Below are positions 21,828-36,000 of a DNA stretch of 64,000 nucleotides, piece by piece. How positions within the stretch are numbered: the first letter of the stretch is position 1; each line of letters begins with the position of its first letter. This DNA is from Glandiceps talaboti. Lineage: Eukaryota; Hemichordata; Enteropneusta; Spengelidae. The notes under the pieces were generated by a model. The model had not been told where the DNA came from. It worked only from the letters and a program-made list of their open reading frames with translations, and made no database searches. The stretch is from contig NC_135552.1 in NCBI RefSeq assembly GCF_964340395.1, positions 255,001-319,000 on the forward strand. Reading direction: 5' to 3'. A program made the position numbers and the translations under genes.

Positions 21828-22952
21828 TTCAGCTGACACTCTTCTGCCCCTTTTTCTGCTACTTTCACTTGATATTGTGCAAAACACCTTGTGGTTATCA
21901 AAACACAGGCCAGTGTGGTACTGGAGTTATTTTGCAATAAATAATGGCTGGATAGCAGCCACATTTATTGTAAAAAGTTGTATTTGGCTACCAATTCAAG
22001 TCTGGAATCTTACAGTGCTTCCAATGGAAGTATGAACGATGAAGTACTGAGTATATTGATACATTACTGAACTTGTCCTGATGCATTCACTTAGATTTTA
22101 GTTATAGTAGTCACAACATTGCCTACTCAGTTGCAAAGTTGAATAAAAGTTTATGTTGATAATGCCACCGAACAGGCACACAATAATCATTGTTGCAAAT
22201 AAACCCTGTCTGTTGGTAGATATCATCGTGGTTAGATGTACTGAAACCTTGATAACTATTAAAGAGAGACCAACTTTGAAATTTGTTAAAATTGTTAAGT
22301 TATCAGTAATGATCTGATCCTACTAAATTCTGTACAAAGACTCAGACCCATTTTGGTAAATATATGTGACAGTAGTTTATGATTCATACTTTGATTGGAA
22401 GCACTGTAAAAGAGATATTTGAATGTCTACACCCATATATACATGATGATAGGCTTGCTACTCAGACCTTGTTCATGATCAAATGACCCAAGATGTTCGA
22501 AGTTTTCATGTATACAGCTGACATGCATGGACCGGTTTCAAACAAACCAGGCACAACTGTCAGATGCTATAGTCCAGTTAAGTACATCACTTTATTTCAT
22601 GACCTTTGCAATAATGACTGAAAGACAGCCATATTTGTTGTCAAAATTCAGAATATGAATAAGTTGAATGTTGGAGTCTATATCTTTGATAAAGACTTGT
22701 TTCAACTGCATGCAAGTTGAAGATTGAAATTGAAAATAAACAAACCCACCAAAACATTAAAATTTTGTTGTCATGTGCTCGAGCTCGGTCTGTTCAAACA
22801 GTGTTCTGAGGTGCTGTACTCATGAAGTTGTGCCCTGAACTGACGCCACCAATTTACATTCCTCATATAGTATCTGAACTTTGAACTGAATTTTGCTGTA
22901 GATCTTTCATGTGCATTTCAATGACAATTCTTGTGCAATCTGCACTTTACAG
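21828..22952. other. unassigned intron sequence
   Basis: Unique intron sequence with no repeat or gene recognised, ending in the acceptor TTTACAG at 22946-22952. Confidence 0.6.
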
Positions 22953-23084
22953 AGCCCTGCAATGGTGAACTTTGACCTGAAATATGCATTAAGACTATGC
23001 TCTGAACATGACTTGAAGGATGCATGTGTTCATATCTATACAACCATGGAATTGTATGAAGAAGCAGTAGATCTAGCATTACAG
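22953..23084 (+). CDS. VPS18: VPS18 exon, clathrin-repeat part of the solenoid
   Basis: This 132-nt exon encodes 44 residues, phase 0 at both ends, with TTTACAG before and GTAACA after. It reads through DLKYALRLCSEHDLKDACVH and MELYEEAVDLALQ, matching the VPS18 DLKYALRLC.EH...ACVH.Y..LELYEEAVDLALQ block of the clathrin-heavy-chain repeat. The donor is GTAACA, weaker than the neighbours' GTAAGT or GTATGT. The reading frame stays open for 18 nt into the intron before a stop. Confidence 0.97.
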
Positions 23085-23326
23085 GTAACAGTCAACCTTT
23101 TGTAAGCATTTTATGCTAAATTCTTAAGAGTATTTCCAACTTTATTAGTTGATAAATATAGATAGTTGATCTATGGTATCAAAGGACGAATTTGAAAACC
23201 TGTCTACAGAAGGTAAATATGAGATTAAATAAGAGAATTATGAATCAAATATAAGACATCTAGAGTTAGCTGTCACTGTAATTCTACAGAAAAGCTTTGT
23301 AATGATGAAGTTCTGTATTATGCAGT

Positions 23327-25072
23327 TGCACATACTGTCTGTAAGGTATGCCATGATGGGGCACCCTCACCCACCGGTAGTTTGTAAGGTACGCCATGGT
23401 GGGGCACCCTCACATATCGGTAGTCTAGCTGTAAGGTACGCCATGGTGGGGCACCCTCACATATCGGTAGTCTTGCTGTAAGGTACGCCATGGTTGGGCA
23501 CCCACACACATCGGTAGTCTAGCTGTAAGGTACGCCATGGTTGGGCACCCTCACACATCGGTAGTCTAGCTGTAAGGTACGCCATGGTGGGGCACCCTCA
23601 CACATCGGTAGTCTTGCTGTAAGGTACGCCATGGTTGGACACCCTCACACATCGGTAGTCTAGCTGTAAGGTACGCCATGGTTGGGCACCCTCACACATC
23701 GGTAGTCTAGCTGTAAGGTACGCCATGGTGGGGCACCCTCACACATCGGTAGTCTTGCTGTAAGGTACGCCATGGTTGGACACCCTCACACATCGGTAGT
23801 CTAGCTGTAAGGTACGCCATGATGGGGCACCCTCACACATCAGTAGTCTAGCTGTAAGGTACGCCATGGTTGGGCACCCTCACACATCGGTAGTCTACCT
23901 GTAAGGTACGCCATGGTTGGACACCCTCACACATCGGTAGTCTAGCTGTAAGGTACGGCATGATGGGGCACCCTCACACATCAGTAATCTAGCTGTAAGG
24001 TACGCCATGGTTGGGCACCCTCACACATCGGTAGTCTACCTGTAAGGTACGCCATGATGGGGCACCCTCAGACATCAGTATTCTAGCTGTAATGTACGCC
24101 ATGGTTGGGCATCCTCACACATCAGTAGTCTAGCTGTAAGGTACGCCATGGTTGGACACCCTCACACATCGGTAGTCTACCTGTAAGGTATGCCATGGTG
24201 GGGCACCCTCACATATCGGTAGTCTTGCTGTAAGGTACGCCATGGTTGGGCACCCTCACACATCGGTAGTCTAGTTGTAAGGTACGCCATGGTTGGGCAC
24301 CCTCACACATCAGTAGTCTAGCTGTAAGGTACGCCATGGTTGGACACCCTCACACATCGGTAGTCTAGCTGTAAGGTACGCCATGGTGGGGCACCCTCAC
24401 ACATCGGTAGTCTTGCTGTAAGGTACGCCATGGTTGGACACCCTCACACATCGGTAGTCTAGCTGTAAGGTACGCCATGGTTGGGCACCCTCACACATCG
24501 GTAGTCTAGCTGTAAGGTACGCCATGGTGGGGCACCCTCACACATCGGTAGTCTTGCTGTAAGGTACGCCATGGTTGGACACCCTCACACATCAGTAGTC
24601 TAGCTGTAAGGTACGCCATGGTTGGGCACCCTCACACATCGGTAGTCTACCTGTAAGGTACGCCATGGTTGGACACCCTCACACATCGGTAGTCTAGCTG
24701 TAAGGTACGGCATGATGGGGCACCCTCACACATCAGTAGTCTAGCTGTAAGGTACGCCATGGTTGGGCACCCTCACACATCGGTAGTCTACCTGTAAGGT
24801 ACGCCATGATGGGGCACCCTCAGACATCAGTAGTCTAGCTGTAAGGTATGCCATGGTTGGGCACCCTCACACATCAGTAGTCTAGCTGTAAGGTACGCCA
24901 TGGTTGGACACCCTCACACATCGGTAGTCTACCTGTAAGGTATGCCATGGTGGGGCACCCTCACATATCGGTAGTCTTGCTGTAAGGTACGCCATGGTTG
25001 GGCACCCTCACACATCGGTAGTCTAGCTGTAAGGTACGCCATGGTGGGGCATTCTCACACATCGGTCAACTT
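23327..25072. repeat. 47-bp minisatellite
   Basis: About 37 copies of a 47-bp unit: GTAGTCTAGCTGTAAGGTAC, then GCCATGGTTGGGCACCCTCA, then CACATCG. Variants (GTGGGG/TTGGGC/TTGGAC, CTAGC/CTTGC/CTACC, CGCC/CGGC) recur in order: the block from about 23560 is repeated near 24370-24600 and beyond, so multi-unit blocks of several hundred bp were amplified. The unit equals the left arm of the MITE at 15315-15420. It lies in the 3.3-kb intron between VPS18 exons. Confidence 0.96.
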
Positions 25073-25084
25073 GGAAGGTGGAGC

Positions 25085-26215
25085 GACACAACATATCATA
25101 CACATCAATCAATCAATCAGTCAAATTTCTATAGCACCGATTTCCACAGCAATGTTCTGTTCAGTAGCGCTGAATAGCTAAAGCACACCATATGCTTTGG
25201 TGGACAAGTAAGTCTTCAGTTTTGTATTGAAACAATCCAGGCTGGTGGCTTGATGAGTGTCAAGTGGCAAAGAGTTCCATAGTTTGGGGGCGACACATGA
25301 GAATGAACGACCTCCATAGGTGACTTTTTGTCTGTAATTTGTTGTTGCAAGCAGATTCTTGTTTGTAGAACGTAGAGTGTGTTCAAACTTCTTGGTACGA
25401 GAGTTGCAGACTGGTGTAATGGGTACAGAGCCACTGTTGTCAGTGTTGATATGATCAATTGGGTCTGACAAGTGGTTGAATTTAGAATGGATAAGAAGAA
25501 CTTCAGTTTTGTTGTCATTTTAATAGTTGTAGTTTGTTGTGTGTCATTCATTGTTTATATCACGGACACTGGTCTCCATTGAATGTATAGCAGAAGGTGA
25601 ATCTTGGTGGGAAAAAGCAAGGTGTATTTCATTATCATCTACATACTGATGAAACTTCAAATTGTGACGACGTATTAATTCTCCCAGAGGTGTAATGTAA
25701 ATTGTAAACAAGAGAGGTCCAAGTACTGATCCTTGTGACACCCCATAACTGAGAGCTGATGGTTCATTTGTGATGTTTTGTATTGTTACTGATTGATACC
25801 GGCTCTTAAGATAGGATGTAAACCATGTTAGAGCCATACCAGTAATACCAAGGTTGGCTAGTCTATAAAGTAATATGCCATGGTTGATTGTATCAAATGC
25901 AGTTGAGAGGTCGAGAAGGATGAGTAGAACATATTTTCCAGAATCCAGTGATAAGCAGATGTCATTGTGAACCTTTAAAAGAGCTGTTTCCGTACTATGG
26001 TATTTCCAATATGCTGACTGAAATGGTTCAAGGAGTGAGTTTGTTGTGAGATAGGTGCTGATTTGAGAAGCATCTATCTTCTCAAGTACTTTTGGAAAGA
26101 AATAGAAGATTAGAGATGGGTCGATAGCTGTTGAGGATATTGTGATCCAGAGAATATTTCTTGAGCTGTGGTGTGACAATTGCAGATTTGAATGAGTGCG
26201 CTAGTTCAGTTGACA
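25085..26215 (-). mobile_element. LINE (CR1/L2/Rex-like non-LTR retrotransposon) fragment, internally deleted
   Basis: Minus-strand reverse-transcriptase remnant. From the 5' side: a frameshifted finger region (NILNSYRPISN in one frame, then KVLEKIDASQ), FQSAYWKYHSTETALL, the LLDLSTAFDTINHGILL block (catalytic Asp in F-D), SQGSVLGPLLF, and YVDD in place of the usual YADD. Soon after the palm the sequence joins the C-terminal block VTYGGRSFSCVAPKLWNSLP...KTYLSTKAYGVL. The roughly 150 residues normally between them are missing, so there is an internal deletion around 25440-25540. The 3' tail on this strand is GCACCGATTTCC-complement UTR ending in (TTGA)n at about 25105-25122. The 5' end is truncated; no endonuclease domain is present. 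It is not functional. Confidence 0.85.
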
Positions 26216-26385
26216 GTGTCCAAATGTAGCACATTTGAAAATACCAGTCCATATTGACATTATTTTAAGTTTAGGCACTACCGGTAACCATGTTTTAAAG
26301 TGCACAAAAAAAACTGTCTTAATTCCTACCTATAGTAGAAGTGTATTGTTGGTATGATTGTTTGACTTGATTAATGTCTTTGTAG

Positions 26386-26467
26386 GTGGATGTAGAGTTA
26401 GCTAAAGCCAATGCAAATAGACCTGAAGAAGATGATGAATTAAGGAAGAAACTATGGCTGAGGATAG
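26386..26467 (+). CDS. VPS18: VPS18 exon
   Basis: This 82-nt exon encodes 27 residues plus one base, entered in phase 0 after TTTGTAG and left in phase 1 at GTAAGA. The peptide VDVELAKANANRPEEDDELR followed by KKLWLRI matches the animal VPS18 VD..LAK....PEEDDELRKKLWLKIA block. The last base supplies the G of an Ala codon completed by the exon at 50868. The following intron is about 24.4 kb and carries the 25-bp macrosatellite. Confidence 0.97.
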
Positions 26468-27060
26468 GTAAGAATTCTCTACAAGTTTAGACGAAAAATA
26501 CTATATGGGTGACCATCAGTCTCTAGTCTATGGTTTAGTACAGGGTGCCTTTTAAAAAGTGTTGAAAACTAAAGGAAACTTAATAAAATTTATCTACAAA
26601 CTTGATTCCCACAAGACTTTAGGGTCAGTACCTAACTGGCACTACAAAACATCTCATGCATTTGTTGCATATTGATTCGTCAATACGTTGTCACGTGGCA
26701 TTACACGTTTTAATGCTTTTGCACACGAAATGACATCCCAGTCTATACTTTTTGAACTATTGGCAAACTCTCCCCCGTGACATAATTGCACATGCCCTCA
26801 ATGTTATTTAATGGTAGACGACATGGGTTGCTCACTTGTGAGTTGCAGACCTTCTCCTCCAGAAAATTCAAAAGTTTTGCAATTCTTTGAAAAAGAACTT
26901 GCCTCCCTTGTTTCAGAGAAGGACTCCAAATGTACAAAAACTATTATAAAGAGCTCAGTTAACATTTTTAGAGAAATACTGTGTTGCGGTTGGAACTATC
27001 CTTGTCTTAGCCGAGCAAAACCCAAAGGAGTTGTGAAGGTTTCTGCAAATTTCTATATAG
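26468..27060. other. intron sequence preceding the macrosatellite
   Basis: No exon recognised. The open frame at 26811-27101 runs into the repeat array and has no family signature. The bases just before the array read GCAAATTTCTATATAG (27045-27060), a phrase that recurs inside the array near 27665-27679. Confidence 0.55.
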
Positions 27061-30000
27061 GAGCACTATACACTGATATTGAAAGGAGTACTATACACTG
27101 ATAGTGAAAGGAGTACTATACACTGATAGTGAAAGGAGTACTATACACTGATAGTGAAAGGAGAACTATACACTGATAGTGAAAGGAGTACTATACACTG
27201 ATAGTGAAAGGAGAACTATACACTGATAGTGAAAGGAGTACTATACACTGATAGTGAAAGGAGTACTATACACTGATAGTGAAAGGAGAACTATACACTG
27301 ATAGTGAAAGGAGTACTATACACTGATAGTGAAAGGAGTACTATACACTGATAGTGAAAGGAGAACTATACACTGATAGTGAAAGGAGTACTATACACTG
27401 ATAGTGAAAGGAGTACGATACACTGATAGTGAAAGGAGAACTATACACTGATAGTGAAAGGAGTACTATACACTGATAGTGAAAGGAGTACTATACACTG
27501 ATAGTGAAAGGAGTACTATACACTGATAGTGAAAGGAGTACTATACACTGATAGTGAAAGGAGTACTATACACTGATAGTGAAAGGAGTACTATACACTG
27601 ATAGTGAAAGGAGTACTATACACTGATAGTGAAAGGAGTACTATACACTGATAGTGTCCTTTATGCAAATTCTATATAGGAGTACTATACACTGATAGTG
27701 AAAGGAGTACTATACATGTACACTGATAGTGAAAGGAGTACTATACACTGATAGTGAAAGGAGTACTATACACTGATAGTGAAAGGAGTACTATACACTG
27801 ATAGTGAAAGGAGTACTATACACTGATAGTGAAAGGAGTACTATACACTGATAGTGAAAGGAGTACTATACACTGATAGTGAAAGGAGTACTATACACTG
27901 ATAGTGAAAGGAGTACTATACACTGATAGTGAAAGGAGAAATATACACTGATAGTGAAAGGAGTACTATACACTGATAGTGAAAGGAGTACTATACACTG
28001 ATAGTGAAAGGAGAAATATACACTGATAGTGAAAGGAGTACTATACACTGATAGTGAAAGGAGAACTATAGACTGATAGTGAAAGGAGTACTATACACTG
28101 ATAGTGAAAGGAGTACTATACACTGATAGTGAAAGGAGTACTATACACTGATAGTGAAAGGAGAACTATACACTGATAGTAAAAGGAGAAATATACACTG
28201 ATAGTGAAAGGAGAACTATACACTGATAGTGAAAGGAGAACTATACACTGATAGTGAAAGGAGTACTATACACTGATAGTGAAAGGAGTACTATACACTG
28301 ATAGTGAAAGGAGTACTATACACTGATAGTGAAAGGAGAAATATACACTGATAGTGAAAGGAGTACTATACACTGATAGTGAAAGGAGTACTATACACTG
28401 ATAGTGAAAGGAGAACTATAGACTGATAGTGAAAGGAGTACTATACACTGATAGTGAAAGGAGTACTATACACTGATAGTGAAAGGAGTACTATACACTG
28501 ATAGTGAAAGGAGTACTATACACTGATATTGAAAGGAGTACTATAGACTGATAGTGAAAGGAGTACTATACACTGATAGTGAAAGGAGTACTATACACTG
28601 ATAGTGAAAGGAGTACTATGCACTGATAGTGAAAGGAGTACTCTACACTGATAGTGAAAGGAGTACTATACACTGATAGTGAAAGGAGTACTATACACTG
28701 TGTTGAAAGGAGTACTATACACTGATAGTGAAAGGAGTACTATGCACTGATAGTGAAAGGAGTACTATACACTGATAGTGAAAGGAGTACTATGCACTGA
28801 TAGTGAAAGGAGTACTATACACTGATAGTGAAAGGAGTACTCTACACTGATAGTGAAAGGAGTACTATAGACTGATAGTGAAAGGAGTACTATACACTGA
28901 TAGTGAAAGGAGTACTATACACTGATAGTGAAAGGAGTACTATAGACTGATAGTGAAAGGAGTACTATACACTGATAGTGAAAGGAGTACTCTACACTGA
29001 TAGTGAAAGGAGTACTATAGACTGATAGTGAAAGGAGTACTATACACTGATAGCGAAAGGAGTACTATACACTGATAGTGAAAGGAGTACTATACACTGA
29101 GAGTGAAAGGAGTACTATACACTGATAGTGAAAGGAGTACTATACACTGACAGTGAAAGGAGTGCTATGCACTGATAGTGAAAGGAGTACTATACACTGA
29201 TAGTGAAAGGAGTACTATACACTGATAGTGAAAGGAGTACTATACACTGATAGTGAAAGGAGTACTATACACTGATATTGAAAGGAGTACTATACACTGA
29301 TAGTGAAAGGAGTACTATACACTGATAGTGAAAGGAGTACTATACACTGATAGTGAAAGGAGTACTATACACTGATAGTGAAAGGAGTACTATACACTGA
29401 TAGTGAAAGGAGAACTATAGACTGATAGTGAAAGGAGTACTATACACTGATAGTGAAAGGAGTACTATACACTGATAGTGAAAGGAGTACTATACATTGA
29501 TATTGAAAGGAGTACTATACGTGCACTGATAGTGAAAGGAGTACTATACACTGATAGTGAAAGGAGTACTATACACTGATAGTGAAAGGAGTACTATACA
29601 CTGATAGTGAAAGGAGTACTATACACTGATAGTGAAAGGAGTACTATACACTGATAGTGAAAGGAGAACTATACACTGATAGTGAAAGGAGTACTATACA
29701 CTGATAGTGAAAGGAGTACTATACACTGATAGTGAAAGGAGTACTATACACTGATAGTGAAAGGAGTACTATACACTGATAGTGAAAGGAGAACTATACA
29801 CTGATAGTGAAAGGAGTACTATACACTGATAGTGAAAGGAGTACTATACACTGATAGTGAAAGGAAAACTATACACTGATAGTGAAAGGAGTACTATACA
29901 CTGATAGTGAAAGGAGTACTATACACTGATAGTGAAAGGAGAACTATACACTGATAGTGAAAGGAGTACTATACACTGATAGTGAAAGGAGTACTATACA

Positions 30001-33000
30001 CTGATAGTGAAAGGAGAACTATACACTGATAGTGAAAGGAGTACTATACACTGATAGTGAAAGGAGTACTATACACTGATAGTGAAAGGAGTACTATACA
30101 CTGATAGTGAAAGGAGTACTATACACTGATAGTGAAAGGAGTACTATACACTGATAGTGAAAGGAGTACTATACACTGATAGTGAAAGGAGTACTATACA
30201 CTGATAGTGAAAGGAGTACTATACACTGATAGTGAAAGGAGAAATATACACTGATAGTGAAAGGAGTACTATACACTGATAGTGAAAGGAGTACTATACA
30301 CTGATAGTGAAAGGAGAAATATACACTGATAGTGAAAGGAGTACTATACACTGATAGTGAAAGGAGAACTATAGACTGATAGTGAAAGGAGTACTATACA
30401 CTGATAGTGAAAGGAGTACTATACACTGATAGTGAAAGGAGTACTATACACTGATAGTGAAAGGAGAACTATACACTGATAGTAAAAGGAGAAATATACA
30501 CTGATAGTGAAAGGAGAACTATACACTGATAGTGAAAGGAGAACTATACACTGATAGTGAAAGGAGTACTATACACTGATAGTGAAAGGAGTACTATACA
30601 CTGATAGTGAAAGGAGTACTATACACTGATAGTGAAAGGAGAAATATACACTGATAGTGAAAGGAGTACTATACACTGATAGTGAAAGGAGTACTATACA
30701 CTGATAGTGAAAGGAGAACTATAGACTGATAGTGAAAGGAGTACTATACACTGATAGTGAAAGGAGTACTATACACTGATAGTGAAAGGAGTACTATACA
30801 CTGATAGTGAAAGGAGTACTATACACTGATAGTGAAAGGAGTACTATACACTGATAGTGAAAGGAGTACTATACACTGATATTGAAAGGAGTACTATAGA
30901 CTGATAGTGAAAGGAGTACTATACACTGATAGTGAAAGGAGTACTATACACTGATAGTGAAAGGAGTACTATACACTGATAGTGAAAGGAGTACTATACA
31001 CTGATAGTGAAAGGAGTACTCTACACTGATAGTGAAAGGAGTACTCTACACTGATAGTGAAAGGAGTACTATACACTGATAGTGAAAGGAGTACTATACA
31101 CTGATAGTGAAAGGAGTACTATACACTGATAGTGAAAGGAGTACTATACACTGATAGTGAAAGGAGTACTCTACACTGATAGTGAAAGGAGTACTATACA
31201 CTGATAGTGAAAGGAGTACTATACACTGATAGTGAAAGGAGTACTATACACTGATAGTGAAAGGAGTACTATGCACTGATAGTGAAAGGAGTACTCTACA
31301 CTGATAGTGAAAGGAGTACTATACACTGATAGTGAAAGGAGTACTCTACACTGATAGTGAAAGGAGTACTATACACTGATAGTGAAAGGAGTACTATACA
31401 CTGATAGTGAAAGGAGTACTATACACTGATATTGAAAGGAGTACTATACATTGATATTGAAAGGAGTACTATACGTGCACTGATAGTGAAAGGAGTACTA
31501 TACATTGATATTGAAAGGAGTACTATACGTGCACTGATAGTGAAAGGAGTACTATACACTGATAGTGAAAGGAGTACTATACACTGATAGTGAAAGGAGT
31601 ACTATACACTGATAGTGAAAGGAGTACTATGCACTGATAGTGAAAGGAGTACTATACACTGATAGTGAAAGGAGTACTATACACTGATAGTGAAAGGAGA
31701 ACTATACACTGATAGTGAAAGGAGTACTATAGACTGATAGTGAAAGGAGTACTATACACTGATAGTGAAAGGAGTACTATACACTGAGAGTGAAAGGAGA
31801 AATATACACTGATAGTGAAAGGAGTACTATACACTGATAGTGAAAGGAGTACTATACACTGATAGTGAAAGGAGTACTATACACTGATAGTGAAAGGAGT
31901 ACTATACACTGATAGTGAAAGGAGTACTATGCACTGATAGTGAAAGGAGTACTATGCACTGATAGTGAAAGGAGTACTATACACTGATAGTGAAAGGAGT
32001 ACTATACACTGATAGTGAAAGGAGTACTATAGACTGATAGTGAAAGGAGTACTATACACTGATAGTGAAAGGAGTACTATGCACTGATAGTGAAAGGAGT
32101 ACTATACACTGATAGTAAAAGGAGAACTATACACTGATAGTGAAAGGAGTACTATACACTGATAGTGAAAGGAGTACTATACACTGATAGTGAAAGGAGA
32201 AATATACACTGATAGTGAAAGGAGTACTATACACTGATAGTGAAAGGAGTACTATACACTGATAGTGAAAGGAGTACTATACACTGATAGTGAAAGGAGT
32301 ACTATGCACTGATAGTGAAAGGAGTACTATACACTGATAGTGAAAGGAGTACTATACACTGATAGTGAAAGGAGTACTATACACTGTGTTGAAAGGAGTA
32401 CTATACACTGATAGTGAAAGGAGTACTATACACTGATAGTGAAAGGAGTACTATAGACTGATAGTGAAAGGAGTACTATACACTGATAGTGAAAGGAGTA
32501 CTCTACACTGATAGTGAAAGGAGTACTATACACTGATATTGAAAGGAGTACTATACACTGATAGTGAAAGGAGTACTATACACTGATAGTGAAAGGAGTA
32601 CTATACACTGATAGTGAAAGGAGTACTATGCACTGATAGTGAAAGGAGTACTATAGACTGATAGTGAAAGGAGTACTATACACTGTGTTGAAAGGAGTAC
32701 TATACACTGATAGTGAAAGGAGTACTATGCACTGATAGTGAAAGGAGTACTATACACTGATAGTGAAAGGAGTACTATACACTGATAGTGAAAGGAGTAC
32801 TATACACTGATAGTGAAAGGAGTACTATACACTGATAGTGAAAGGAGTACTCTACACTGATAGTGAAAGGAGTACTCTACACTGATAGTGAAAGGAGTAC
32901 TATACACTGATAGTGAAAGGAGTACTATACACTGATAGTGAAAGGAGTACTATACACTGATAGTGAAAGGAGTACTATACACTGATAGTGAAAGGAGTAC

Positions 33001-36000
33001 TCTACACTGATAGTGAAAGGAGTACTATACACTGATAGTGAAAGGAGTACTATACACTGATAGTGAAAGGAGTACTATACACTGATAGTGAAAGGAGTAC
33101 TATGCACTGATAGTGAAAGGAGTACTCTACACTGATAGTGAAAGGAGTACTATACACTGATAGTGAAAGGAGTACTATACACTGATAGTGAAAGGAGTAC
33201 TATACATTGATATTGAAAGGAGTACTATACGTGCACTGATAGTGAAAGGAGTACTATACACTGATAGTGAAAGGAGTACTATACACTGATAGTGAAAAGA
33301 GTACTATACACTGATAGTGAAAGGAGTACTATGCACTGATAGTGAAAGGAGTACTATACACTGATAGTGAAAGGAGTACTATACACTGATAGTGAAAGGA
33401 GAACTATACACTGATAGTGAAAGGAGTACTATAGACTGATAGTGAAAGGAGTACTATACACTGATAGTGAAAGGAGTACTATACACTGAGAGTGAAAGGA
33501 GAAATATACACTGATAGTGAAAGGAGTACTATACACTGATAGTGAAAGGAGTACTATACACTGATAGTGAAAGGAGTACTATACACTGATAGTGAAAGGA
33601 GTACTATACACTGATAGTGAAAGGAGTACTATGCACTGATAGTGAAAGGAGTACTATGCACTGATAGTGAAAGGAGTACTATACACTGATAGTGAAAGGA
33701 GTACTATACACTGATAGTGAAAGGAGTACTATAGACTGATAGTGAAAGGAGTACTATACACTGATAGTGAAAGGAGTACTATGCACTGATAGTGAAAGGA
33801 GTACTATACACTGATAGTAAAAGGAGAACTATACACTGATAGTGAAAGGAGTACTATACACTGATAGTGAAAGGAGTACTATACACTGATAGTGAAAGGA
33901 GAAATATACACTGATAGTGAAAGGAGTACTATACACTGATAGTGAAAGGAGTACTATACACTGATAGTGAAAGGAGTACTATACACTGATAGTGAAAGGA
34001 GTACTATGCACTGATAGTGAAAGGAGTACTATACACTGATAGTGAAAGGAGTACTATACACTGATAGTGAAAGGAGTACTATACACTGTGTTGAAAGGAG
34101 TACTATACACTGATAGTGAAAGGAGTACTATACACTGATAGTGAAAGGAGTACTATAGACTGATAGTGAAAGGAGTACTATACACTGATAGTGAAAGGAG
34201 TACTATAGACTGATAGTGAAAGGAGTACTATACACTGATAGTGAAAGGAGTACTATACACTGATAGTGAAAGGAGTACTATACACTGATAGTGAAAGGAG
34301 TACTATACACTGATAGTGAAAGGAGTACTATAGACTGATAGTGAAAGGAGTACTATGCACTGATAGTGAAAGGAGTACTCTACACTGATAGTGAAAGGAG
34401 TACTATACACTGATAGTGAAAGGAGTACTCTACACTGATAGTGAAAGGAGTACTATAGACTGATAGTGAAAGGAGTACTATACACTGATATTGAAAGGAG
34501 TACTATACACTGATAGTGAAAGGAGTACTATACACTGATAGTGAAAGGAGTACTATACACTGATAGTGAAAGGAGTACTATGCACTGATAGTGAAAGGAG
34601 TACTATAGACTGATAGTGAAAGGAGTACTATACACTGTGTTGAAAGGAGTACTATACACTGATAGTGAAAGGAGTACTATGCACTGATAGTGAAAGGAGT
34701 ACTATACACTGATAGTGAAAGGAGTACTATGCACTGATAGTGAAAGGAGTACTATACACTGATAGTGAAAGGAGTACTCTACACTGATAGTGAAAGGAGT
34801 ACTATAGACTGATAGTGAAAGGAGTACTATACACTGATAGTGAAAGGAGTACTATACACTGATAGTGAAAGGAGTACTATAGACTGATAGTGAAAGGAGT
34901 ACTATACACTGATAGTGAAAGGAGTACTCTACACTGATAGTGAAAGGAGTACTATAGACTGATAGTGAAAGGAGTACTATACACTGATAGCGAAAGGAGT
35001 ACTATACACTGATAGTGAAAGGAGTACTATACACTGAGAGTGAAAGGAGTACTATACACTGATAGTGAAAGGAGTACTATACACTGATAGTGAAAGGAGT
35101 ACTATACACTGATAGTGAAAGGAGTACTATACACTGATAGTGAAAGGAGTACTATACACTGATAGTGAAAGGAGTACTATACACTGATAGTGAAAGGAGT
35201 ACTCTACACTGATAGTGAAAGGAGTACTATACACTGATAGTGAAAGGAGTACTATACACTGATAGTGAAAGGAGTACTATACACTGATAGTGAAAGGAGT
35301 ACTATGCACTGATAGTGAAAGGAGTACTCTACACTGATAGTGAAAGGAGTACTATACACTGATAGTGAAAGGAGTACTATACACTGATAGTGAAAGGAGT
35401 ACTATACATTGATATTGAAAGGAGTACTATACGTGCACTGATAGTGAAAGGAGTACTATACACTGATAGTGAAAGGAGTACTATACACTGATAGTGAAAG
35501 GAGTACTATACACTGATAGTGAAAGGAGTACTATGCACTGATAGTGAAAGGAGTACTATACACTGATAGTGAAAGGAGTACTATACACTGATAGTGAAAG
35601 GAGAACTATACACTGATAGTGAAAGGAGTACTATAGACTGATAGTGAAAGGAGTACTATACACTGATAGTGAAAGGAGTACTATACACTGAGAGTGAAAG
35701 GAGAAATATACACTGATAGTGAAAGGAGTACTATACACTGATAGTGAAAGGAGTACTATACACTGATAGTGAAAGGAGTACTATGCACTGATAGTGAAAG
35801 GAGTACTATGCACTGATAGTGAAAGGAGTACTATACACTGATAGTGAAAGGAGTACTATACACTGATAGTGAAAGGAGTACTATAGACTGATAGTGAAAG
35901 GAGTACTATACACTGATAGTGAAAGGAGTACTATGCACTGATAGTGAAAGGAGTACTATACACTGATAGTAAAAGGAGAACTATACACTGATAGTGAAAG

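Noticed and set aside
26811-27101. 96-residue open frame before the macrosatellite
   Set aside because: No recognisable family, runs into repeat units, and opposes another open frame on the minus strand.
27866-30351. Identical 60-residue minus-strand frames at 27866-28048 and 30169-30351
   Set aside because: They lie entirely in the 25-bp satellite; identity reflects higher-order duplication and not a gene family.
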